A stretch of 8,290 bases of DNA from JBHHYS01 sp046757645 (GTDB taxonomy: Bacteria > Acidobacteriota > Terriglobia > Acidiferrales > 2-02-FULL-67-57): contig JBHHYS010000103.1 in the NCBI GenBank assembly GCA_046757645.1, positions 1 through 8,290 of the forward strand, read 5' to 3'. Below the pieces are notes generated by a model that was not told the origin of the DNA, searched no databases, and saw only the letters and a program-made list of their open reading frames with translations. This document shows positions 1 through 5,619 of the stretch, in pieces. Both the position numbers and the translations under genes were made by a program. The first letter of the stretch is position 1. Every line of letters starts with the position of its first letter.

Positions 1-66
1 GATCACAGACTGCGGGTGCAAAGCACCTCTTCCGGACTCACGTGATTGTAATTCCCCGCCTGGGGA
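1..66 (-). other. 3' flank of radical SAM copy 1 with small hairpins
   Basis: This is the region just downstream of the copy 1 stop codon. Two small inverted repeats are visible: TCCCC-GCCT-GGGGA at 53-66, immediately after the stop, and GGTGC-AAA-GCACC at 15-27. Either could slow polymerase or protect the 3' end of the mRNA. Neither is followed on the minus strand by a run of T, so I do not call an intrinsic terminator. No gene is visible here. Confidence 0.3.
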
Positions 67-1659
67 CTAGTCGTCGGCGGAAGGGTGGTCGGGGCGAACG
101 CCGGGGCGGTCGACGGTGCCCGAGCGGAGGATGGCGAGCTCGCCCGCGCCGGGCACGACATCGGGGTCGCGCGGGCCGAACACTGGGGGCTGCGCCGCCG
201 GAGGCCCCTGGGTTCGTCGCATGCGCTCGAACTCGCTTTCTGGCGCGCCGAGAGCCCGGCTGCGCTCCCCGTGTTTGAAATGGTATTGCACCACCCGGCT
301 GATGCCGATGTTCCCGGCCCAGTAGATGAGGTTGGACACGTGGAGAGAGGAGCGGAGGCCCTTGGGCCCGTAGGGAAAGCGGAAGGGTTTGCGCCAAGCG
401 AGCCGCTGCCGGGTGGACTTCCAGTTGTAGAACTCGCTCCACGCGTAGGCGAACGCCTCCTTGAGCTCCTGCTCGGTCATGTTCTTGGGGAGGAAGGTGA
501 CATTGCCGAAGCTGTACGCGCTCCAGTCGCTCTCCCGCAGGCGTCCTTCGGCGATGTACTGGCGGTAGAGGGCGGTGCCGGGCAGCGGGGTCAGACAGCA
601 GAACTGAGCGAACTCCAGCTTGGCCTGCTTCACCACCCGCACGGTTTCTTCGAGTGATTCCCGGGTGTCGGTATCCAACCCCAAGACAAACGCGCCCCAA
701 ATGCCGATCTTCTTGGCGTGGAGACGCTCCACGATATGGAAAAAGCGCTCGTGCCAGTTGGAGGGCTTGCCGAGTTTCTTCAGGCCGGCGTTGGAAAAGG
801 TTTCAAAGCCGATAAAGAGTGTCCGGCAGCCGGACTCCCGCGCCAGGTCGAGCAGCTCCTCGTCTTGCGCGAGCAGCATGGTGGCCTGCGCGCCCCAACG
901 GATCTTGAGCGGCGTGATGGCCCGGAAAAGCTGCAGTGCGTGCTTGCGGTTGCCGTTGATGATGTCATCGATGAACAAGACCCAACGGTTGCGTCCCAGA
1001 GAGCGCAGCTCCGCCAGCACTTCCTCCAGCGGCCGGAAGCGGTAGCCGCGGCCGGCGGTGCGGCTCACCGAGCAGAAGTCGCAATCGAAGGGGCAGCCGC
1101 GCGCGGTCTCCACCGTCTGAGGAAACACGTAGCGGTTGAGCGGCAGCAAGTCACGGCGGGGAATGGGAGCGCCCTTCATATCGAAGAGGCGGTCGGCACG
1201 GTAGACCTTCTGGAGCTGACCCCGGCGGAAGTCCTGGATGAGCCGCAGCCAGAGGTATTCGGCCTCCCCCACCACCACCGCGTCGCAGTGCGCCACCGCC
1301 TCCTGCGGCGCCACGGTCACGTGCACGCCGCCCAGCACCACCGTCTTGCCGCGAGCACGAAACTTGTCGGCAATGTGGTAAGCCGCCGGCGCCATGTTGG
1401 TCATGGCGGTGATGCCAATCAGGTTGGCCTCAGTGTCGAAGTCAATCGGCTCGACCGACTCGTCGATGATCTGCACTTCAATGTCGGAGGGCGTGTAGGC
1501 GGCCAGGACGGCGAGATTCAGCGGCGGGACGATACCGCCGGTGCCGAAATTCATGTTCTTCGTCAACCAGGAAGCCCACCGAGGAAAGGCTGGCACGCGG
1601 TAGCCGTTGAAGGGGTTGTTGGGACTGATGAGCAGGACTTTCAGCGAATCGCGGCCCAA
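67..1659 (-). CDS. B12-binding radical SAM protein, copy 1
   Basis: Product of 530 residues. Residues ~5-150 look like a cobalamin-binding Rossmann domain (LKVLLISPNNPF near the start, IIDESVEPIDF at 64-74, GGVHVT at 110-115, VVVGEAE at 128-134). The radical SAM core follows, with the [4Fe-4S] cysteines C189, C193 and C196 in RGCPFDCDFCS. The downstream FIGFETFSNAGLKKLGK and PLPGTALY segments are typical of B12-binding radical SAM proteins that carry a DUF4070-like C-terminal region. Family members methylate or rearrange unactivated carbons in lipids, hopanoids, pigments or antibiotics; the substrate here cannot be told. The start is TTG: it is the only start codon between the in-frame stop at 1723-1725 and the conserved N-terminus, and GGAGGT lies 5 nt upstream. 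It is the downstream member of a tandem pair, roughly four-fifths identical by eye to the gene at 2021-3622. Calling it a methylase would be inference. Confidence 0.93.
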   Translation of the reverse strand: MGRDSLKVLLISPNNPFNGYRVPAFPRWASWLTKNMNFGTGGIVPPLNLAVLAAYTPSDIEVQIIDESVEPIDFDTEANLIGITAMTNMAPAAYHIADKFRARGKTVVLGGVHVTVAPQEAVAHCDAVVVGEAEYLWLRLIQDFRRGQLQKVYRADRLFDMKGAPIPRRDLLPLNRYVFPQTVETARGCPFDCDFCSVSRTAGRGYRFRPLEEVLAELRSLGRNRWVLFIDDIINGNRKHALQLFRAITPLKIRWGAQATMLLAQDEELLDLARESGCRTLFIGFETFSNAGLKKLGKPSNWHERFFHIVERLHAKKIGIWGAFVLGLDTDTRESLEETVRVVKQAKLEFAQFCCLTPLPGTALYRQYIAEGRLRESDWSAYSFGNVTFLPKNMTEQELKEAFAYAWSEFYNWKSTRQRLAWRKPFRFPYGPKGLRSSLHVSNLIYWAGNIGISRVVQYHFKHGERSRALGAPESEFERMRRTQGPPAAQPPVFGPRDPDVVPGAGELAILRSGTVDRPGVRPDHPSADD

Positions 1660-1664
1660 ATGGC

Positions 1665-1670
1665 ACCTCC
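1665..1670 (-). promoter_or_regulatory. Ribosome binding site fixing a TTG start (copy 1)
   Basis: GGAGGT on the minus strand, separated by 5 nt (GCCAT) from TTG at 1659. No ATG or GTG lies in frame upstream before the stop at 1723-1725, so this site decides the start. Confidence 0.75.
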
Positions 1671-1719
1671 GGCGAGCACGCCGCCAAGCTGTATGATTTC
1701 CCCGCCCTGAGACGGAGCG

Positions 1720-1748
1720 ATTCTACCCGCGGGGAAATATAAAGACAA
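1720..1748 (-). promoter_or_regulatory. sigma70-like promoter of radical SAM copy 1
   Basis: On the minus strand, TTGTCT (1743-1748), a 17-nt spacer and TAGAAT (1720-1725). The predicted start of transcription near 1713 gives a leader of ~54 nt. The same arrangement, with the identical -10 hexamer, lies at the equivalent place in front of the paralog (3684-3711), although the surrounding spacer has diverged. That conservation is the best support for the call. Confidence 0.6.
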
Positions 1749-1820
1749 GAGCGGAAATGATTGAGGGCTTTGCCGCCTCATGGCCAAGGGAGAAAGGCCA
1801 AGCACCACCGGAAAAACCGT

Positions 1821-1992
1821 TCAGCCCAGCTCCGGGCGAAGTCGCTGGGCAAACTCGGGACGCTCAGCGACAGGGAACACCAGGCAATGGACTATTCGGG
1901 CAGGATGCAGGCAGAGAGTTCGTGGCCTCGTTCTCGGAGGGTGCTTCGACGCTGGCGGTGCCCCCAGCTGGGTGCCGCTCGGCGGCCAGACG
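1821..1992 (-). pseudogene. Decayed 3' fragment of the DUF3037 gene
   Basis: This stretch aligns with the last ~57 codons of the intact DUF3037 gene (3788-3958). The stop codon (TGA) is shared. The terminal codons read G-L-E-P-R-L-R-Q-A-F-E against A-L-E-Q-R-L-R-L-T-F-E in the intact gene. Long near-matches follow, such as ATGGACT..TCGG.CAGGATGC at ~1887-1909 against 3852-3874, and TGGCGGTGC at ~1953-1961. A net 2-nt insertion near 1881-1885 breaks the frame, and the alignment fades near 1992, so no N-terminal part exists. It is a by-product of the tandem duplication that made the two radical SAM genes. The alignment was made by eye; end points are good to about 10 bp. Confidence 0.8.
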
Positions 1993-1993
1993 A

Positions 1994-2021
1994 GCCCGGC
2001 GTTTTGTGCGCGCTGCCGGGC
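1994..2021 (-). terminator. Stem-loop directly after radical SAM copy 2 stop
   Basis: A perfect 7-bp inverted repeat, GCCCGGC (1994-2000) and GCCGGGC (2015-2021), with a 14-nt loop. It overlaps the first base of the stop codon triplet and sits at the duplication join. On the minus strand no T-run follows, so it is at best a weak or factor-dependent terminator or a 3'-end stabiliser separating the two radical SAM transcripts. Confidence 0.35.
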
Positions 2022-3622
2022 TAGTCGTCGGCAGAGGGTTGCTGTTCCGACGGGCGGGGCTCCCTAGGGCGGTCGACGCTGCCCGAGCGGAGGATGACCA
2101 GCTCGCCCGCGCCGGGCACGGTATCGGGGTCGCGCGGGCCGAACACCTGCGGCTGCTCCGCCGGGCGTCCCTGAGTTCGTCGCATGCGCTCGAACTCGCT
2201 TTCCGGCTGGCCCAGGGCGCGCGTGCGCACGCCTTTCTTCAAGCCGTGCTGCACCAGGCGGCTGATGCCGATGTTGCCCGTCCAAAACAGCAGGTTGCGC
2301 ACGTGGAAGAACGAGCGGAAGCCCTTGGGGCCGTAAGGAAAGCGCACCGGCTTGCGCCAAGAAAGCCGCTGCCGGATGGACTTCCAGTTGTAGAACTCGC
2401 CCCAGGCGTAAGCCAGCAGTTCCTTGAGTTCCTGCTCGCTCATGTTCTTGGGCAGGAAGGTGACGTTGCCGAAGTTGTACTCGCTCCAGTCGCTCTCCCG
2501 CAGACGCCCCTCGGCAATGTACTGCCGGTAGAGGGCGGTGCCGGGCAGCGGGGTCAGGCAAGAAAACTGTGCGAATTCGAGCCGGGCCTGCTTGACCACC
2601 CGCACGGTTTCCTCGAGCGTCTCCCGGGTGTCCGAGTCCAGCCCGAAGACAAACGCCCCCCAGATGCCGATCTTCTTCGCGTGGATGCGCTCCACCACGC
2701 GGAAAAAGCGCTCGTGCCAGTTCGCGGGCTTGCCGAGTTTTTTCAGCCCGGCATTGGAAAACGTCTCGAAGCCGATGAACAGCGTTACACAACCGGACTC
2801 CCGCGCCAGTTCCAGCAGCTCTTCGTCTTCGCCCAGCAGGATGGTGGCTTGCGCGCCCCAGCGGATTTTGAGCGGTGCGATAGCTCGGAACAGCTCGCGG
2901 GCGCGCTTGCGGTTCCCGTTGATGATGTCGTCAATAAAGAAGACCCAGCGGTTGCGGCCCAGCAAGCGCAGCTCCTCCTGCACCTCCTCAAGCGGCCGGA
3001 AGCGGTAGCCGCGGCCGGCGGTGCGGCTCACCGAGCAGAAATCGCAATCAAAGGGGCAGCCCCGCGCGGTCTCGACCGTTTGCGGAATCAGGTAGCGGTC
3101 GAGCTTCAGCAGCTCGCGGCGCGCAAGCGGCGCGCCCTGCATGTCGAACAGCCGGTCGGCGCGATACGTCTTTTCGAGTTTTCCCTTGCGGTAGTCCTGG
3201 ATCACCAGCGGCCAGAGGTATTCCGCCTCGCCCACCACCACCGCGTCGCAGTGCGGCAGAGCCTCCTGCGGCGCCACGGTGACGTGGACCCCGCCCAGCA
3301 CCACCGTCTTGCCCCGCTGGCGGAACTTGTCGGCGATGTGGTAGGCCGCCGGCGCCACGTTGGTCATGGCGGTGATGCCGATCAGGTCGGCGTCGGTCTC
3401 GAAGTCGATGGGCTCGACCGACTCATCAATGATTTGCACTTCAATGTCGGAGGGCGTGTGCGCGGCCAGGATGGCTAGGTTCAGCCCCGGGAAGACGCCC
3501 CCGGTGCCGAAGTGCATGTTCCGGGTAAACCACGAAGCCCACTTCGGAAAGGCGGGTACCCGGTAGCAGTTGAACGGATTGTTGGGGCTGATGAGCAGAA
3601 CTTTCAGAGAATCACGCAGCAA
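2021..3622 (-). CDS. B12-binding radical SAM protein, copy 2
   Basis: Product of 533 residues, collinear with the gene at 67-1659. It keeps all the same landmarks: IIDESVEPIDF (64-74), GGVHVT (110-115), VVVGEAE (128-134) and C189/C193/C196 in RGCPFDCDFCS. The domain order is cobalamin-binding domain, radical SAM barrel, DUF4070-like end. The most divergent part is the last ~20 residues, where this copy has three extra residues before the shared PSADD end. The start is TTG with GGAGG 6 nt upstream; the in-frame stop at 3641-3643 leaves no other start. It has its own promoter at 3684-3711 and follows DUF3037. Retention of every cofactor residue in both copies suggests both are functional, perhaps with different substrates. 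The reaction is unknown; a methyl transfer or ring-forming step on a lipid or natural product is the usual family role. Confidence 0.93.
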   Translation of the reverse strand: MLRDSLKVLLISPNNPFNCYRVPAFPKWASWFTRNMHFGTGGVFPGLNLAILAAHTPSDIEVQIIDESVEPIDFETDADLIGITAMTNVAPAAYHIADKFRQRGKTVVLGGVHVTVAPQEALPHCDAVVVGEAEYLWPLVIQDYRKGKLEKTYRADRLFDMQGAPLARRELLKLDRYLIPQTVETARGCPFDCDFCSVSRTAGRGYRFRPLEEVQEELRLLGRNRWVFFIDDIINGNRKRARELFRAIAPLKIRWGAQATILLGEDEELLELARESGCVTLFIGFETFSNAGLKKLGKPANWHERFFRVVERIHAKKIGIWGAFVFGLDSDTRETLEETVRVVKQARLEFAQFSCLTPLPGTALYRQYIAEGRLRESDWSEYNFGNVTFLPKNMSEQELKELLAYAWGEFYNWKSIRQRLSWRKPVRFPYGPKGFRSFFHVRNLLFWTGNIGISRLVQHGLKKGVRTRALGQPESEFERMRRTQGRPAEQPQVFGPRDPDTVPGAGELVILRSGSVDRPREPRPSEQQPSADD

Positions 3623-3628
3623 AGAGCC

Positions 3629-3633
3629 CCTCC
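3629..3633 (-). promoter_or_regulatory. Ribosome binding site fixing a TTG start (copy 2)
   Basis: GGAGG on the minus strand inside a longer G-rich stretch (3627-3635), 6 nt from TTG at 3622. The nearest in-frame upstream stop is at 3641-3643 and no alternative start codon lies between, so the TTG is well supported. Confidence 0.7.
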
Positions 3634-3683
3634 CCGCGCCCTAAGGGCAGAAAAACTCAGGGACGCCCACCCATATCGGATGC

Positions 3684-3711
3684 ATTCTACCTGCTCAGGG
3701 GGCGAAGGCAA
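3684..3711 (-). promoter_or_regulatory. sigma70-like promoter of radical SAM copy 2
   Basis: On the minus strand, TTGCCT (3706-3711), a 16-nt spacer and TAGAAT (3684-3689). The predicted start of transcription near 3677 gives a ~55-nt leader, matching the ~54-nt leader predicted for copy 1. The hexamers are conserved between the duplicates while the flanks are not. Confidence 0.6.
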
Positions 3712-3735
3712 GAGAAAAACGGCTGAAGAGTTCCT

Positions 3736-3754
3736 CGGCGGAGCGAACCCGCCG
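3736..3754 (-). terminator. Stem-loop in the DUF3037-radical SAM spacer
   Basis: CGGCGG (3736-3741) and CCGCCG (3749-3754) form a 6-bp stem with a 7-nt loop, downstream of DUF3037. On the minus strand a T5 run appears only some 15 nt later (3715-3719), just upstream of the copy 2 -35 box. This distance is too long for a textbook intrinsic terminator, so the role is uncertain. The equivalent stem is not kept in the other spacer. Confidence 0.3.
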
Positions 3755-3787
3755 GGGCGAAGCGTGAGCGGAACGCCAGGCCACCGC

Positions 3788-4594
3788 TCAGGCCAGCTCC
3801 TGGCGGAGGCGCAGGGTGAACTCGGCGAGCTCAGCCACGGGGACCACGGCGATGGACTGCTCGGCCAGGATGCGCGCCGAGAGCTCGGCGGTTTCATTCT
3901 CCGGGGGCGCCTCCACGATGGCGGTGCAGCGGGCGGCGCGCTGCTCGACGCCCAGGCGCGTGGAGATGCGCTCCATCGTATAGGCCAGCACCTTGGCGCG
4001 GTCCACTTCGCGCTCCAGCGCCAGAGCGTGCAGGAAGCCAAGGTTGCCGTTTCGTCGATAGCCGAAGTCGAACTTGAAGCGGTCGCCGCGGTGGGTGAAC
4101 TGCTCCACGCGCACGCCGCGGTCGAGCTCCTCCCAGAGGCCGGCGCGGCGCAGAGCGGTGTTCAACTGCGACCGCACCCAGGCGCGGGAGCGCTCCACAG
4201 CCGCCCCCAGCCGGGTGGGATAGCGGGGCTCGGCGACGTAGGTGTCGTAGAGGCGGTCGAGTTCCGCCTCCGGGTCGGCGGTGAGCACCGCCTTGGGCGC
4301 GGTGAATTCCAGCACGTTTGAGAACTGCTGCAGGCGTTCGAGGTAGCCAGGGAGATTACCGGCCGGGGTGGCGGCGTCGGCTTCAATCTGCTTTTCGAGC
4401 GCCGCCAGCAGGCCGAGGTCGGCCCAGGGATGCAGGCGGCGCACGCGGCGGAAGTTCTCGAGGAGGCGCGGGGGGAAGAGCCGGTTTTCGCCGGAGTCGT
4501 AGAGCAACACCCCAATGTTGACAAACTCGCCGCGCACGATGTTGGGCACGTAGCGCAGCAGGTAGAACTCGCAGGGGCGCTCGCCGTCCGGCAT
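3788..4594 (-). CDS. DUF3037 domain protein
   Basis: Product of 268 residues from ATG at 4594. The N-terminus, CEFYLLRYVPNIVRGEFVNIGVLL (residues 8-31), is the recognisable signature of DUF3037, a family of unknown biochemical function. The rest is a soluble, charged alpha/beta protein with no signal peptide, membrane segment or obvious catalytic motif. I chose this ATG because GGAG lies 6 nt upstream and the family normally begins just before the CEFYLLRY segment. A GTG at 4672 in the same frame would add 26 non-family-like residues. It lies 124 bp downstream of a HipA-like kinase, or 2 bp downstream of the small ORF at 4597-4716 if that is real. DUF3037 genes commonly neighbour short HipA-like genes (from memory), which suggests a functional pair. 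A 3' piece of this gene was duplicated and survives as a remnant at 1821-1992. Confidence 0.88.
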   Translation of the reverse strand: MPDGERPCEFYLLRYVPNIVRGEFVNIGVLLYDSGENRLFPPRLLENFRRVRRLHPWADLGLLAALEKQIEADAATPAGNLPGYLERLQQFSNVLEFTAPKAVLTADPEAELDRLYDTYVAEPRYPTRLGAAVERSRAWVRSQLNTALRRAGLWEELDRGVRVEQFTHRGDRFKFDFGYRRNGNLGFLHALALEREVDRAKVLAYTMERISTRLGVEQRAARCTAIVEAPPENETAELSARILAEQSIAVVPVAELAEFTLRLRQELA

Positions 4595-4596
4595 GG

Positions 4597-4716
4597 CTAA
4601 CTCCAGAGTGATTCCCAGCGGCGGAAGCCGCGGGGCTGAACTAAAGTCGTCCGCTCGGTGGGTTCCGCCCACGGGCTTCGGCCAGCGGGTGGGGAGGCTG
4701 GGCGGACATCAGACAT
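4597..4716 (-). CDS. Possible 39-residue small protein between kinase and DUF3037
   Basis: A short reading frame that fits the kinase-DUF3037 gap exactly. Its ATG (4716) is 2 nt after the kinase TAG, and its own TAG (4597-4599) is 2 nt before the DUF3037 ATG. GGAG (4726-4729) lies 9 nt ahead of its ATG, and the GGAG serving DUF3037 lies inside its final codons, so translation of the three could be coupled. The product is rich in Pro (6), Arg (6) and Trp (3), with no membrane segment and no family I recognise. If it is real, the stem-loop at 4614-4634 is part of its coding sequence. The alternative is a chance frame in GC-rich spacer, or a leader whose translation only serves to deliver ribosomes to DUF3037. 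Confidence 0.4.
   Translation of the reverse strand: MSDVRPASPPAGRSPWAEPTERTTLVQPRGFRRWESLWS
4614..4634 (-). other. Strong stem-loop upstream of DUF3037 start
   Basis: GCGGC (4618-4622) pairs with GCCGC (4627-4631) around a 4-nt loop. CCC (4614-4616) and GGG (4632-4634) extend the stem to 8 bp with one bulged base. It ends about 10 nt before the GGAG of DUF3037, so it could influence translation or mRNA stability. No T-run follows, so it is not a terminator. Confidence 0.35.
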
Positions 4717-4718
4717 AG

Positions 4719-5522
4719 CTAGTTTCTCCAATGGGAAAAAGGCTGACGATGGGAACCGCGGGTGGCGGCGATGAGTTCGCGGATCCGAGCGCGGCGGTGG
4801 TCGAGCTGTTCCAGCAGGCGGGTCATGGCCTGGGTATCGGCATTGTACCACTCGGGGGGCACAGCGGCAGCCGCCTCGTCCAGCACCCGGGGGGCAAGCG
4901 CTTCGAGGCGGGTCAGATAAGGCTCGAAGCTCTCCCAGCCGCGCACCTGAGCATAGGGGCGGTGGCGGTAGTAGAGCCCGCGCAGCGGACTATCGGGGAA
5001 ATTCCACTCCCCAGCGTTGAAGCAGAAGCCCTGGTCAATCATCAGGGCGCGGTAGCCCCGGCGTTTGTGGGGCGTGGAAACGAAAATGACCTGGCGGCCG
5101 TTGGTGTTACAGGTCCACTGGTCGAAGAGCAGCATGCCGGGGAACTCCGCCAGGTTTTCCACCGCTCCCAAGCGCTCGTCGGGAAGAAAGTCATAGACGA
5201 CGGTCTGGGTCAACTCCCCCGGGAAGCGCGACCCGAATTGAAACCCGGGAACGCACTTTTCCCATTTTCCTCGCTTGTACAAGCGCAACTCAGGCGTGCG
5301 CTCGATCAATTGCGCCTCCACTTCGACCACCTCCGCTCGCGCCACCGGCAAGCCCAGCGCCTCAGCCAACCGACTGGCTAGCATTTCGTTTGCCAGAATG
5401 CGCAGGTGTTGGGGATTGTTCTGAAATTTGGTCACGTAGTAGGCGCCGTCATCGCAGCGCAGCAGATGGGCCTGGGCGCCGCCGCGCATTCGGCGCACGT
5501 GCTGGAGGGCGCGCTTGGCCAT
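4719..5522 (-). CDS. HipA-like kinase (short form)
   Basis: Product of 267 residues. Features match the HipA-type kinase fold: an ATP-lysine candidate K32 in YYVTKF, NEMLASRLAEALGLPV (45-60) with E46, a catalytic-loop candidate FDQWTCNTNGRQ (D134, N139) and a metal-binding candidate D163 in MIDQG. The usual loop in relatives ends N-x-D-R; here it reads N-T-N-G-R, a possible departure. E. coli HipA is about 440 residues, so the N-terminal HipA subdomain is absent, and no HipB-like helix-turn-helix antitoxin gene is nearby. The start is ATG at 5522, the first start after an in-frame stop near 5552; no clear Shine-Dalgarno precedes it. It leads a likely transcript with the small ORF and DUF3037. 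Whether it phosphorylates a tRNA synthetase as HipA does, or another target, cannot be said. Confidence 0.85.
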   Translation of the reverse strand: MAKRALQHVRRMRGGAQAHLLRCDDGAYYVTKFQNNPQHLRILANEMLASRLAEALGLPVARAEVVEVEAQLIERTPELRLYKRGKWEKCVPGFQFGSRFPGELTQTVVYDFLPDERLGAVENLAEFPGMLLFDQWTCNTNGRQVIFVSTPHKRRGYRALMIDQGFCFNAGEWNFPDSPLRGLYYRHRPYAQVRGWESFEPYLTRLEALAPRVLDEAAAAVPPEWYNADTQAMTRLLEQLDHRRARIRELIAATRGSHRQPFSHWRN

Positions 5523-5546
5523 AAACCGGGAGAAAAGTTCGGCGCC

Positions 5547-5575
5547 ATCCTAGTCGCAGCTCTACGTGAGAGCAA
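5547..5575 (-). promoter_or_regulatory. Promoter candidate for the HipA-like gene
   Basis: On the minus strand, TTGCTC (5570-5575), a 17-nt spacer and TAGGAT (5547-5552), placing transcription start ~20 nt before the ATG. An overlapping alternative, TTGGCA (5582-5587), 17 nt, TAGAGC (5559-5564), is about as good. Either would let the kinase-DUF3037 set be transcribed independently of the NACHT gene. Confidence 0.4.
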
Positions 5576-5619
5576 GCTGTTTGCCAAGCAGCAGCCAGAA
5601 CGGATACGCGACACACTGC

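Larger units (their letters stand above)
67..1992 (-). repeat. Tandem duplication unit, copy A
   Basis: Copy A of a ~1.93-kb direct duplication consists of radical SAM copy 1, its promoter spacer and the DUF3037 3' remnant. It corresponds to 2021-3958. The coding part is highly conserved. The spacer shows only islands of similarity, at the promoter and the DUF3037 tail. Similarity on the downstream side stops at or just past the radical SAM stop codon. The divergence suggests an old event rather than an assembly artefact. Confidence 0.8.
2021..3958 (-). repeat. Tandem duplication unit, copy B
   Basis: Copy B consists of radical SAM copy 2, its promoter spacer and the 3' part of the intact DUF3037 gene. 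Spacer length between the radical SAM start and the DUF3037 stop is 165 bp here and 161 bp in copy A. Because DUF3037 is whole here, this side keeps the original upstream junction. The copy A/copy B join at ~1993-2020 is where the middle of DUF3037 was fused to the radical SAM 3' flank. Confidence 0.8.

Noticed and set aside
42..700. Several Arg/Pro-rich open frames on both strands over the 3' end of radical SAM copy 1
   Set aside because: Compositional shadows of the real gene; no start context or conserved motif.
1781..1800. Inverted repeat TGGCC/GGCCA with a 10-nt loop in the spacer
   Set aside because: Short stem, no T-run and not conserved in the sister spacer, so no function is claimed.
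1757..3478. 573-codon open frame on the plus strand opposite radical SAM copy 2
   Set aside because: It is the mirror of a GC-rich coding gene. A similar frame lies opposite copy 1 (718-1710), because both share codon bias. The product is low-complexity and has no family look.
4595..4672. Longer DUF3037 start at GTG 4672
   Set aside because: It adds 26 residues unlike the family, while ATG 4594 has a well-spaced GGAG and the expected N-terminus.
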